DNA from: Podospora bellae-mahoneyi | Lineage: Eukaryota > Ascomycota > Sordariomycetes > Sordariales > Podosporaceae | Assembly: GCF_035222275.1 (NCBI RefSeq) | Contig: NW_026946359.1 | Span: 1,240,001-1,304,000 of the forward strand | DNA: 64,000 bases | Direction: 5' to 3' | Part shown: piece by piece, positions 10,091-20,968 of the stretch | Layout of the letters: every line of letters starts with the position of its first letter | Numbering within the stretch: the first letter of the stretch is position 1 | Notes under the pieces: generated by a model | The model's database searches: none | Seen by the model: only the letters and a program-made list of their open reading frames with translations | What the model was told of the DNA's origin: nothing | Translations under genes and position numbers: made by a program

Positions 10091-13000
10091 TCAGAGAATG
10101 AGAATCTGAGGGCGTGTTTCCAACCTCGAATATCTTGTCCGACAGCAATGCCAACAAAATTCATCTCCTTCCAGAATCGCAGTCTCTGCCGTCTTGCCTT
10201 GCTGGGCAAGGATAGAAACAGCCACCAGTCTTGCAACGGCATTGTTGCGTGTTTGTACAACACCTGTGCAAGGGGGCTGGTCGAGGAGCTCTTCATGCGA
10301 ACCAATGGAAACAGCATTCCAATATTTCAATGGCAATGAATGCCCGAACTGGCAATCCCGATGGGAGAATGATACGGTGTTGATCACATCCCTGCTTTGG
10401 CTCCTTTCAACACCAAGGACATCAATGTCCGCGACCCATCTGCCTTGGTCCTGCACCGAAACTGCTGGCTCAAGCAGAAATATCTCTTGGTCTATTTCTC
10501 CCTTGAGGCCCGGAGCCAAGAGCACTTTCCAGTTGGTGAACGAAAGATGCAGCGAGGTTCCTTTGTAGTTGTCCTCACAGGTTCCGTCGAAAACATGATG
10601 AGATACCATCAGAGCATCGTGCCCGATTTGTCGTATACGAGGTTTGGTTGGCGACACGAGACATACCATCCCCGTCTGGCCAACATTGCCAACCAGATGC
10701 CGAATGCCCAAGTTGAATGGGCTGGTACAAGGGTCGGAGAGCAATATGTCGGCGACATATATGGAGTCGTCCGAGCATAACGCAATGACATTCGCGAGGT
10801 TCGCAACGTCTATATCTAAGCGGCAGGACTCAAACATTGCTATATAGGCGAACAACTCCGCGCGTGTCATCTGTTTGAAATATTCCTCTGCAGATTTTTC
10901 AGTAGTATTGGGCAGACAGAACCATTTCGCGGCTGTCAGCGTGTGCTCGACGATTTGTAGCGACACGGTAGCTTGTGACATCCTTTTGGTAGACGTGGGT
11001 TGCAACTTCAAGAACTAGAAAAGACTGGAGCAGGTCGGGTGGCTGCCGAAACCCACTGCTGACCAAATAAGAGACAGTCCTGTCGAATTTGAGCTTCGCA
11101 ATTGCCAGAGCTTTCCCAGTAACTGAAGATGTCTTAGAGGCCAACAAGACGGGAGGGAAATCCTCCTTAGGCTCAACATCCATCAGATTAGAGAATGATT
11201 CGGTGGAAAATTCAGACTTCCAACTAGCTGTTTCTGTCCAGTCTGTAGGTAATCCCGATTTATGGTCCACTGGCTCAGAAAATCCTGTGGGCGGCCCAGC
11301 TTCACAGTCGACTTGTTCAGATTCTTGTGTATAGTTGTGTTCAGGGTTGTAGTTTACGTAGAGCCGCTCCCATCCCGGAGTCTCAGGGGAGATCCCCTTG
11401 AAGGCTGTTGGCTCTGAGCATTTCAGTTTCCGTTTCCGTTTCCGCTTCCGACCGACGGCTGCCTCTGTCAGGTCATCAGAAGAAGAGTTTGTCTGATGTG
11501 TGGTTAGCTCTAGATCGACATGCCACGCCAAATATCTCTAAAGGTACATTGCGACGTGAGCGCCAGGTGGAAGATTTACGAGCCCATCCGAACATGTCTA
11601 CCTGCAAACACCTTGTTTGTCCCAGCTGGTATAGCAAGCCTTTTGCCGACTGGCAAGCAAAAAATACTCCTGACAACATATTCTTTGAGTCCAGATAAGT
11701 CCACATGCAGCCATCTGACATATCGCTTTCTAGGGATGTAATCTTAGCTCAACGCGCCATATTGTTGGGCTTGCCCAGCAATATGATCCTCGATTGGATG
11801 TATCGTCGTCCATTCAATATACCTCTGGCCTCGAATGTAAGACCGGTACGTGATTATTGCATTCTGGGCTTTCAGATCCAGGTGTGGTGAAGTGGCAACT
11901 TGGCGCAGGTAGTGGATTCCGGCACCAATGGTTATGCCGCAGCAGAGAGCCTGCATAACACGGGGGTTACAAAGCCCAAAAAATGCTATGTGCTCGCCGC
12001 GGCGAAGAGAATCCCCGAGGAAGCCACTCTCTCGTCTCCAGCCGTATTTGATAAGTATTACTGCGGAGTTTTTCTCTTTCCCGTCGAGTTCTGTGACCAC
12101 CGAGCAGAGCCTTGAAAGCCATGATCTAGGTGCGCGACTGGATTTCACTTGGCTCAAGACCTTTCCCAATTCTGCGAACCATGTCATGGCGGCTTCAAAG
12201 TCGGTGTATCCAACCTCCCACCGGCGGAACAAAGCCCCGAGAGCAACAAGCCAAAGTTGAGGCATGTAAATCCGACTCAGCTGCTCGTGGCTGTGGACTG
12301 TGACCGGAGCACCGTAATATTTTAAATGAGACAGGGCGAGGGACCATTGGGTAAAGCTTTCGGAGGATTCGCCCCTGTATTCCAGTCCAAGGCTCAGGAC
12401 TGCCAAGTTGGGGAAGAGGTCGTCAGAAAAAGTAACTTTGGTAGCCTCAGCCTGAAAGACAAGAAGATTGGGGAACAAGTTCCAAGCCGATATGCCCCTC
12501 AATACCGATCGATCGCAGGCCTGCTGAAGAGTGTTATGGAGGAGTCTCTCAAACACCTCCATCGCCCGAGTCCAGGTAATGACGGCAGTTTCGTACGTGG
12601 ATTTACCTTTAGGGTAGGGAATGTTGAGGTTCTGGGCGATCAAATCGAATTGGGAATGTTGGAACTTCATCGAGGCTTCTGCCCTCCTCAGCCAAGACCG
12701 TGCGCTCGCATCCCAAGATGCTAATTCGGTTCTCGTATAAGATTATTGAGAGGCCAGGTTCGTGTGCTGGTTGACGAGTTTTCCACTCTCAAGGTCGGCT
12801 TTGGCAGGCCGTATTCTCTTCTCGACCAGCTCAACCCGTATCGACGTGGCTGCCTTGGCCTCCCAAGCATCTGCGAGCATGCAGTCCAGTAGAAGGACAC
12901 CAATTAAGGAAGGCCCAGATGTCGCAGCAGCCCATATAGAGGTACAGTCCGCTCCAATGAAAGGTTGAAAAGGGCCATCTCTCTCTGATCCCTGGGGGTT

Positions 13001-13294
13001 GATACAAGAGCGGGCCAAAATTTCGGAGACGCGACTACCAAGAGCCTTGAATAATCTTGGTGTTTCAGGAACGAGCTCATGGAAAAGAAAGTCGAGTTTA
13101 CAAGCCGTTCGATGGATTTCGTCTTTCTCTGCTTCGTGTTTTCTTTTGAGTGTCAATGCCGAGCCGACAAGATATTACTCAGGCGAAGGTGCGCAACGCC
13201 ACAGCGAAAAGTCCAGGTTAATATTGACCAAAGCAAGAGTGTTTTCGTTTTGGACGGCGACCCCGGACACGTTGAGCTTGCCTAGAGAGTTCAT
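10091..13294 (-). pseudogene. Decayed member of a long fungus-specific protein family
   Basis: Read on the minus strand from ATG 13294, successive frames give one collinear protein of about 1,050 residues. Blocks include LALVNINLDFSLWR, GADCTSIWAAATSG, ISAWNLFPNLLVFQ, QRYIEWTTIHPIE, FCLPVGKRLAIPAGT, SSTWRSRRNVPLEIFG, AWHVDLELTTH, RMSQATVSLQIVEH and, at the end, DEFCWHCC. I recall this block order from large hypothetical proteins in many Sordariomycetes; no function is known. The frame is interrupted by TAA at 13175-13177, a stop at 12743-12745 and a stop at 11744-11746. It also changes phase near 11600, near 11530 (a short deletion between IFG and AWHVD) and near 11000 (one extra base between ATHVY and KRMSQ). 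No splice pair explains the first two stops. I therefore call it a pseudogene; sequencing error could account for one lesion but hardly all. Confidence 0.75.
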
Positions 13295-14665
13295 GACTGC
13301 TTATGTATAGGTACGTGGAAGTCCAGATGCGTAGCGTTTGTGCTTGAACAAATGGGTGCCCAAGCTCCCTGTTGATATCAGTCCAAGGCTGGACAGCTGG
13401 CTTGTTCAAGGAGAGTCGCAAAACGTGAGGCCTTCGTTCCCTACAATCGAATAAAGCAACCGAGGAGCAAGATGAACAAGTGTCTCCATATACTTTTAGT
13501 TTCCTCGTTCAGGGAAGAAGTCCAGTCCATATCGACGCAAAGAGACACCAAGATTGCTGCCCAACACATAGCCTTGCTGTGAGCCTCATCTGCAAGAGTA
13601 CTAGAATCACGGGGCGTGCATTGTGTGACTTGAGCTCCTTACCATTGCTTGTTGAAATGGCCCATACTTCTCTATCATTTTGACTGTGTTTAAAGATATC
13701 CGACGATCACCGTCGAACTCTCATACGTGCTGAAGCTGAGTTGACCAACCTGTTTCCACATCGGTAGCGCATAAGTGCGAAAATCCAAGGGCTTGAATCA
13801 GTTATGAAGAGCATATTCGGAAGATGTTCGGTATAAGCCAGACCAGTTCGGTATCTGACGAGTTGAGAGACGACAAATCTCTACTATTAGATTCAAATTG
13901 TCGGTTTCTGATGATGGTTGGGTGTACGAAAACAAAATATCGTGGACATTCATCCGAGAAGTCCATGACAAAGGCACTGGGATACTGGGATGGGAGGCAT
14001 GGGAGAGAAGCTGGAACCACTCCCGCTAAGCATTACGCTAATGCAGCCTACGCCGCTAAGCCTTACAACAGACTGGGCACCGGAGCCTTCCATCCTTGAT
14101 TTCACGATGAATCATCCTCACAACTACCCACCAGTGCCACCATCTTTGTCATCAATTTGGAAATTTTCGGACAGCGATAACGTGAAGAACACAAGCATCA
14201 TTCCAGATGCCCATTGGGGTGAAGTCTATCTTTATAACCGCAAAATCGACCTCGGCCGGAGTGGCAAGAGCTGGTGTTTTCAGACCGCCGGGCCGGCTCG
14301 CGACCCTAACCCTAGCTCTTAAATCCAGGCCTTGTAGCGCCGGGTAAAAGCTTCCCCTTCAAAAGACTGCGGCAAATGCCAAGAGATATTACTCATGCGG
14401 CGAACTTTCAACCCATCTTATTACCATCACTCAAACCTTGGCCTTTTCTTGGGCAGCACTTATCTAGCCGGTGGACGGTATTCTCCTGTCAAGTTTTCTT
14501 CTTGTCCAACTGCATTTTTGCAAAAGAAATTTTTTACGTTTTAAAGTCGCTGTATTTCAAAAAGCGCACCCCCTCGAAAGGAAACTTTGTTTGGCGGGGC
14601 AAATTGGAGCAGCGCCCAAAATTCCACCGCTACAGTCAAGAGGATACAACCTTACGACTGAAAAT
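13295..14665. other. Promoter region of the NFX1-type gene
   Basis: 1.37 kb between the decayed gene's start and the NFX1 start, divergent. A near-repeat CGCTAAGC(A/C)TTAC occurs twice at about 14025-14070. A telomere-repeat-like box is listed separately. The reading frame of the NFX1 gene stays open back to 14471, but the best start is at 14666. Confidence 0.5.
14304..14314. promoter_or_regulatory. Telobox-like CCCTAACCCTA
   Basis: Two tandem CCCTAA-type units lie about 350 bp upstream of the NFX1-type start. In fungi such boxes can bind TTAGGG-repeat factors in promoters. Role here is inference from position. Confidence 0.35.
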
Positions 14666-17600
14666 ATGGCCGAAGTAGTTCCACAACCCCAGGGAAGCTC
14701 GAGCCGTGGAGGAGGATCAGGAGGTAGAGTTCGGCGAGGGCGTGGCTGGAGAGGAAGGCATAGAGGTGGTCGTGGAGGGTCCAATGCCAACGCTTCCGGA
14801 AGTGGAAATGGAACTGTGGAAGGGAGCCAGGCGACTACGGCAACAACTCAACCATTACCACCACCAACTGCAGTACCTACACCAGTACCGCAGCAACCAG
14901 CAGGGGTAGCATCTCAACCAATCGTTTCAGATGCCTCAAGTTCGCATCAAGAGGGCCAACTAGGCAGAGGGCGAGGAGATAGGGGCAGGGGAGGTCGGGG
15001 CAGAGGCCGTGGTCGCGGAGGCGCGGCTCAAAGATCAATAGTAACCTCCCATCGTGGAGGTCGAGGACCGCCAGTTTCAGCACCTCGACAAACCGACTCT
15101 TCATCATCTCAGTCACAGTCACAGATACGACATGGGTTCAACCTTGGCGCTGTCGAGTTTGTCCCTGGTCAACCAGTCTCCGTCACTACCAACACACGGG
15201 GTCCTGGAGAAATCATACCACCCAGATATGCCCCTGCTCCTAAACCGGTCATGGAAAAATCAACAGCAGAGGACCTTCCCACACGTATTCACGAGGACAT
15301 CGACAATGGGCAGTACGAATGCGTCATCTGCACCAGCGAGGTTGTACGATCTTCCCGAGTTTGGTCTTGCTTGATCTGCTGGACGGTTACCCACCTTCAC
15401 TGTGTCAAGAAGTGGCACAAAAACCAAATGAAACAGAAGGAGGAAAACCAAAGCCCTAACCAACCCGACGGTTGGCGCTGTCCAGGGTGCAACTCCAATC
15501 TGTTGGAAGACCCAGCATCATATCACTGTTGGTGTGGGAAAGAGTTTGACATAAAAGCAATTCCTGGCTTGCCTCCTCACACATGCGGACAGACCTGCTC
15601 CAAGCCTAGAGCTACATGTCCACATCCTTGCTCCCTGATGTGTCATGCCGGACCATGTCCGCCATGTACACTCATGGGTCCAGCACAGACCTGCTTCTGC
15701 GGCAAGAACACTGTTACCAAACGGTGTAGTGAGACTGACTACACGAATGGATGGAGCTGCCAAGAGGTGTGCGGTGATTTCCTTCCATGTGGGGAACATA
15801 CCTGCTCCCAGCCTTGCCATCCAGGCTTATGTGGCGCTTGCGACGTTCCCATGCCATCAACGTGCTATTGCGGCAAGGAGCGGAAAGAGATACCTTGCAA
15901 CCAGAGAGACGACATTTTAGAATCGTTCAACTATGGCCAGCTCGATGACGAAGAAGAGTGGTTTGAGGGATCATTCCAATGCTCAAAAGTCTGCGGCAGA
16001 AAGTTTGACTGTGGACATCACACTTGTCAAAAGCCCTGCCACCCGCAAGATGAAGAGACATCTCATTGCCCCCTTTCGCCCGACATGGTGTTGAGCTGCC
16101 CCTGTGGAAAGACACCGCTTGCTTCCTTACCCGCCGAACCCAGGACGTCGTGTCAAGACCCCGTCCCGCGATGCGACAAGCCATGCGATAAGATCCTGGC
16201 TTGCGGTCATCATTGCCCGGATAAGTGCCATACTGGTGCATGCGCCCCTTGCTTCCAGAGTATGGACGTCTCCTGCCGTTGCGGCAGGGTCACCAGCCGT
16301 TCAGCGTGCCATCTAGGCTGTGTTGAACCACCACAATGCTTCCGGGTGTGCAAAGCGCAGCTCAACTGTGGAAGACATGAGTGTGGAGAGCGCTGCTGCT
16401 CGGGAGAGAAGAAGGCAGCGGAGAGGCGGAAACAGAAGCGGGCTGTCAATGAGAATTACGAGCCCGAACATATCTGCCTACAGGTATGTGGCCGGCTGCT
16501 GAAATGTGGTAAGCACACATGCCAGCAGCTATGTCACAGGGGCTCTTGCAATGCTTGCCCGGAGGCTATCTTTGACGAGATCAGCTGCTCTTGCGGGCGA
16601 ACTGTATTGCACCCTCCGCAACCATGCGGAACCAGACCGCCAGAGTGCCGATTTGACTGTCGCAGAGCGAGGCCATGCGGACATCCTGCAGTGTCCCATC
16701 AGTGTCATCCAGACGATGTGGCTTGCCCCAAGTGCGCCTTTCTGGTGGAAAGGCCTTGTATCTGCGGCAAGAAGATTCTCAAAAATCAGCCTTGTTGGTT
16801 TGAGGATGCTAGGTGCGGACTGCCTTGTGGGAAGAAGCTGAAATGCGGAGCCCACGAGTGCAGGAAGTCGTGCCATAAGCCCGGGGAATGTGAGGATGCT
16901 GAGGTAGTTGGTTCTCATTGCACGCAGTTATGCGGAAGGGCGAGAAAGTCTTGCGATCACACCTGCGTGGACGAGTGCCATGCCCCTTTTCGTAAGTTTA
17001 CAGCCTTATATTTTTATGTGCCCAAGGACATTGCTGATACAGTCACAGCTTGCAACGAGGACAAGCCGTGTCAATCCATGACATTCACCACCTGCCCTTG
17101 CCAGCGGCAAAAGAAACAAATTCGGTGCGGTGCAACTCGCTTCAACTCGGAGCCAGATAAACACATCACTTTAAAGTGTGATGACGACTGTCTTCGACTG
17201 GAGCGGAATCAGCGGCTTGCCGACGCGCTTAATATCGACCCTAATCACACCGACGATCATGTGCCGTATGCCGACAAGACCTTGAAGATGTTCCGCGAGA
17301 ATATTGCCTGGGCTCAGTCACAAGAACGGGAACTTCGCATGTTTGCTGCAGACCCAGAGTTGAAGCGTATGCGTTTCAAGCCTATGGCCAACCACCAGCG
17401 TGCCTTTTTGCACTCACTAGCTGAGGACTATGGTCTTGATTCCGAGTCTCAAGATCCTGAGCCTCACCGTCATGTTTGCCTTTTCAAGACACCACGGTTT
17501 GTGTCTGCTCCCAAAAAGACCCTGGCTCAGAGTCTTCGCCTAGCTAAGACCGCTGCCGCCACTGCCGCTGCTGCTGCTGCCAAACCAGCCACTCCCGCCA

Positions 17601-18289
17601 ATAGCCAACCCTCACCGCAGGCATTCAATGCCCTCTTACTCACCACACCTCGGTTTGGACTTACAGTCGAGGAGGTCGATCGAGCCCTGGCCTCAGACAT
17701 TGCAGCCGCGGCACGTTCTGGTCCGGCACTCAGCTTCACGACTAGCTTCCTCCCCTCGGAAGACATTGTGATCAAGGCCATCCCTAATTTCACGACCGCA
17801 GCTATTGCAACGTCCATGGCACCAACACCACAGGCAGTTCAGTCAGTTCTGAATGATCTCAAGTCTGCTGTGGCAAGAACTATCTCAAAGGCAGGGTTGG
17901 CAAACGGGGTGGTACTGTGCCACGCAGACAGTTCGCTCAATATTGTTAGAAGAGAAGGAGATCAGGCTGCTGGTGCTGATGGATGGAGTGCTGTTGCTAG
18001 CAAGGGGACATGGCGGCGAGCTCCTAGCGGGAAGGTCGCTCCTCCTGTGGCGAGCAGCAGCAGAGCTGGAGGTGGCTTCTTTGCGTTGAGGAAGCTGGAG
18101 CTGAGGAAGAAGAAGGTTGAGGAGGAAAAGGCGGAAGTTGAGGAGGATTGGGAAGCGGCAGCAGAGAAATTGGAGGGTGCAAGCAGTGATAAGGAGAATG
18201 AGGTTGTCAAGACGAGCAGCGAGGATGAGCTGCAGGGGCGTCATGATTCTGAGCAGGAGCAGAGTTCTCTGGTTGCCACTGATGCTTAA
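14666..18289 (+). CDS. NFX1/Fap1-type zinc-finger protein with R3H domain
   Basis: Model: join(14666..16991,17049..18289), 1188 aa. The chosen start gives MAEVVPQPQG; the frame is open 65 codons further upstream. Order of parts: an RGG/GRGRG-rich tail (1-135); a RING/PHD-like finger starting at ECVICTSEVV (about 215-275) and closing WRCPGC; a long array of NF-X1 fingers of the CG-H-C-x-C-H-G-C type (about 305-780); an R3H region with ANHQRAFLHSLAEDYGL (about 885-905); and a charged C-terminus. Family knowledge: NFX1 and yeast Fap1 are RING-containing nucleic-acid-binding proteins; Fap1 binds the FKBP Fpr1. The single 57-bp intron is a multiple of three and has no stop, so unspliced RNA would read through. 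Splicing restores CHAPFPCNEDKPC, matching the cysteine spacing, and supports the intron. Confidence 0.93.
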   Translation: MAEVVPQPQGSSSRGGGSGGRVRRGRGWRGRHRGGRGGSNANASGSGNGTVEGSQATTATTQPLPPPTAVPTPVPQQPAGVASQPIVSDASSSHQEGQLGRGRGDRGRGGRGRGRGRGGAAQRSIVTSHRGGRGPPVSAPRQTDSSSSQSQSQIRHGFNLGAVEFVPGQPVSVTTNTRGPGEIIPPRYAPAPKPVMEKSTAEDLPTRIHEDIDNGQYECVICTSEVVRSSRVWSCLICWTVTHLHCVKKWHKNQMKQKEENQSPNQPDGWRCPGCNSNLLEDPASYHCWCGKEFDIKAIPGLPPHTCGQTCSKPRATCPHPCSLMCHAGPCPPCTLMGPAQTCFCGKNTVTKRCSETDYTNGWSCQEVCGDFLPCGEHTCSQPCHPGLCGACDVPMPSTCYCGKERKEIPCNQRDDILESFNYGQLDDEEEWFEGSFQCSKVCGRKFDCGHHTCQKPCHPQDEETSHCPLSPDMVLSCPCGKTPLASLPAEPRTSCQDPVPRCDKPCDKILACGHHCPDKCHTGACAPCFQSMDVSCRCGRVTSRSACHLGCVEPPQCFRVCKAQLNCGRHECGERCCSGEKKAAERRKQKRAVNENYEPEHICLQVCGRLLKCGKHTCQQLCHRGSCNACPEAIFDEISCSCGRTVLHPPQPCGTRPPECRFDCRRARPCGHPAVSHQCHPDDVACPKCAFLVERPCICGKKILKNQPCWFEDARCGLPCGKKLKCGAHECRKSCHKPGECEDAEVVGSHCTQLCGRARKSCDHTCVDECHAPFRKFTALYFYVPKDIADTVTACNEDKPCQSMTFTTCPCQRQKKQIRCGATRFNSEPDKHITLKCDDDCLRLERNQRLADALNIDPNHTDDHVPYADKTLKMFRENIAWAQSQERELRMFAADPELKRMRFKPMANHQRAFLHSLAEDYGLDSESQDPEPHRHVCLFKTPRFVSAPKKTLAQSLRLAKTAAATAAAAAAKPATPANSQPSPQAFNALLLTTPRFGLTVEEVDRALASDIAAAARSGPALSFTTSFLPSEDIVIKAIPNFTTAAIATSMAPTPQAVQSVLNDLKSAVARTISKAGLANGVVLCHADSSLNIVRREGDQAAGADGWSAVASKGTWRRAPSGKVAPPVASSSRAGGGFFALRKLELRKKKVEEEKAEVEEDWEAAAEKLEGASSDKENEVVKTSSEDELQGRHDSEQEQSSLVATDA

Positions 18290-19702
18290 ACCTACAAGCT
18301 CACGATATCAGTGCCGATTGATGATTATAATGTATGAAATATCATGTTGTATATTAATTGACATCCTTGGACCAGTTGCAATCTTGCTTTCAGGTGTTGT
18401 TTGGACCATCGTTCCCAAAGCCTCGAAACAAGTCAATCCCAAAAGAACCAAAAGTTCATGCACTCAATCGCCGCTATTGAAGCCCGTACCAAGTAAAAAG
18501 ATGCGCATTCCACACGCCCCTTATTCCCTTCCCGCCCATCCCATAGCCCATGTCTATTATTAGTCCTGCTATGATCACCTCACGCTTCACCCTTTGCCGC
18601 TCTGTAACGTGACAAAGTGTCATTCTAGAACTCTTCAAGTTACCCCTTGTTAACTAACTGATCTTCTCAGCCAGGACAACTGATTTACCTCCGACGATGA
18701 AGTGACCTTTCCAGAACCGAAGATCCCGTCAAAATCTCCTGTTTTGGCCCCTATCCAATATCATGCTATGATCGCCTTCCCACACATGACCAACTCACTC
18801 AAAAGTCTCATGTTCCAAAACCCAAGGCAACACTTCGGAGTAATTCTAGAATCCAAAAATCATCCAATGACTTCTCCCTTGCCTCTCCCCCTCAAACTCA
18901 ACTCGCCAATCCCAGTCCCCAATCCCCTCTCTCTCTGCCGCCCACTACCTCATGCCCCTCACCCCAGCTTTCCCCATCTCATTATTCCCAGCAAAAAGCA
19001 AATGCATATGCGTAATCCAACCTGCGTGGCTTTCTTCAAATTCCAAAGCAGCAAGCAGCAGCCCTATACCAACCCTACTATAACCTTTTTATATCTCCGC
19101 CACTGTCACTCCCCCATCCCACTATCCAATAATCCCCCCGCAATGCCACTACCGAGCTGAACACACAAACCCACCACCCCATCCCGAGACGAGACACACA
19201 TCCCCAATCCATTCCTCGCTTATTCTTCAAAGCTGCGCAACTTGCTCACCTTGCCGAACCGAACGCAAGGGACCGCCGCATTGGGAAGCCCCGCCCAGCC
19301 AATTAATATCAACCACCCACACACGACACAACCTCAACAGCCGGCAAGTATCGCCAACTAACTAGGAACTATCATGTTTGGGATAGAGCACTCCACTTCA
19401 TGCTCCCTCTATCACCTCACCAGTTTCGTTCCTGCCCGTGATCCGACTGTCCGGTCCCGAGAAAATGATCCTGGTTGAAAACTCTTGTCCGTACAATAAT
19501 CACACACCCGTAGCAAATGACCACCAGTGGTTCCAATCTTTTCTTTCATATTTTTTTTGTCTTGTACCTCTTGAGTTTTTGTATATCTAGTAACCTTTCG
19601 CCTCTCTCTTCCGCAAAAAAGGTTAGGGGGGTATCACTATGTTTTGTGTCTCCGTTTCCTCTCACTGTTTCTGTTGTTGTCCCGTCTGCCATGACGTAGA
19701 CC
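18290..19702. other. Convergent 3' region, NFX1-type gene / bem46
   Basis: 1.4 kb with a Pro/Ser-coding open frame at 18702-19160 that has a skewed C-rich composition and no motif. I treat it as C-rich spacer. T-rich blocks near 19530-19580 suit the 3' UTR of either gene. No RNA gene recognised. Confidence 0.5.
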
Positions 19703-20968
19703 TCAAAGCTCATCCTTCTCGTCCTTCTCCCTCCTTTCCCTCACAACCCTGTTGATAAACTCGGCAATGGCCTCGAAATACCCTTCTTCAATCACACTCG
19801 AGTTGTGATCTCCCCCAGGCAGCGGCTTCCAAATCTTGACTGGGGCGTTGCTCAAGTCATAGAGCTTCTTCATATGGATTGGACTTTTCAGCGTCAGCGT
19901 ATACTTCCCAACCCACAAGCCGAGGCAAAGTACTCACGGAACAATCTCATCCTGCAACCCACTCAAAAACAGCGTCGGCACCTTGATCCCCCCAATCAAC
20001 CCATCGCTTCCCCACACCTGATGGCACAAATACGCCAAATACTTGGCCGGTGGCATAATACTCGGGATCAGCTTCCTCATGCTCAAAAAGGTATTCTCCA
20101 GCACCAACCCCACAATATCCCCTCCCTTCCCGCCCTGGGACTGGTTCTTAGCCACCAGCTTGATCCCCACCGCACCCCCCAAACTCTGACCATACACCAC
20201 AATCTTGTGGTTTCTCGTCTCGGCCCTATCCCTCAGGTAATCCAATGCCGTCTGGGCATCCATGTTCAACCCTGATTCATCAGGCGTACCAGTGGAGATG
20301 CCATATCCGCGGTATTCAAGCATAAAGACGTTGCACCCCGTGGCGGCGATGAGCATACGGGCGATGGGGAGACGATGACCAATGTTACCTGCGTTGCCGT
20401 GGAACATAAGCACGGTCACGTCCGAGTTAGGGTTGTTTCGCCGAGGGCCCCGGATGTAAAAGGCCGAGAGCTTCTCGCCATCGTTGGTGGGGATGATGAG
20501 CTCTTCGTAGTCGCTGAAGTGGTATTGGCTCGGCCGGGGGACGTCAGTACGGGCGTTGGCGGGGATGGAGGCCGGGTAGATTAGTGCTCTGAGAGGGGGG
20601 AAGATGAGGTTAGGATGACGTTATCGTTGAAATCGGGGGGGGGCGATGGAGGATATACTTTTGCTTGAAGTACAGGAGAGCTGTCAGCAAGGCTGCAAGC
20701 CCCTACATGCCAGGAAACAATTGGTTAGTTATGAGGACTGGATATCAAAAAGTGTTTCTCAAAAAACTTGCCCCCTGAGCCAGTCTGCGCGGTTGGCGTT
20801 GCAGCCATTCAGGCACTGGGCGGGAGAGGCAGGAGGAGTATCGGGTCATACAGAAGTCGCGATGGCTGGCAGGCGCATGTAGCCCGCTGCGGTGCTCATC
20901 AACGAGAGTGTCTGCTGCACGAGAGGATTGCCTGCAGACGATGACGACTCGTGAGGAGACGAGGACAT
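19703..20968 (-). CDS. bem46: Bem46-type alpha/beta hydrolase ending in KDEL
   Basis: Model: complement(join(19703..19883,19938..20588,20659..20702,20852..20968)), 330 aa, introns of 54, 70 and 149 bp. The N-terminus LVQQTLSLMSTAAGYMRLP leads into one membrane anchor (about 34-54). The oxyanion motif FHGNAG lies at 116-121, the nucleophile elbow GQSLGG puts Ser at 189, Asp is at 267 (LQDEIVP) and His at 297 (PGGDHNS). Family knowledge: Bem46/ABHD13 proteins are anchored serine hydrolases of unknown substrate; the Neurospora protein is reported at the ER and needed for ascospore germination. The last four residues are KDEL, directly read before the TGA. That agrees with ER residence, with the catalytic domain in the lumen. 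Confidence 0.93.

Noticed and set aside
13140-13180. Possible 36-bp intron that would remove the first stop in the decayed gene
   Set aside because: Too short for fungal splicing and without a branch site; the family frame continues straight through, so a nonsense change fits better.
18702-19160. 152-codon open frame rich in Pro, Ser, His
   Set aside because: Explained by C-rich spacer composition; no domain, no conserved block, and it lies in a convergent 3' region.
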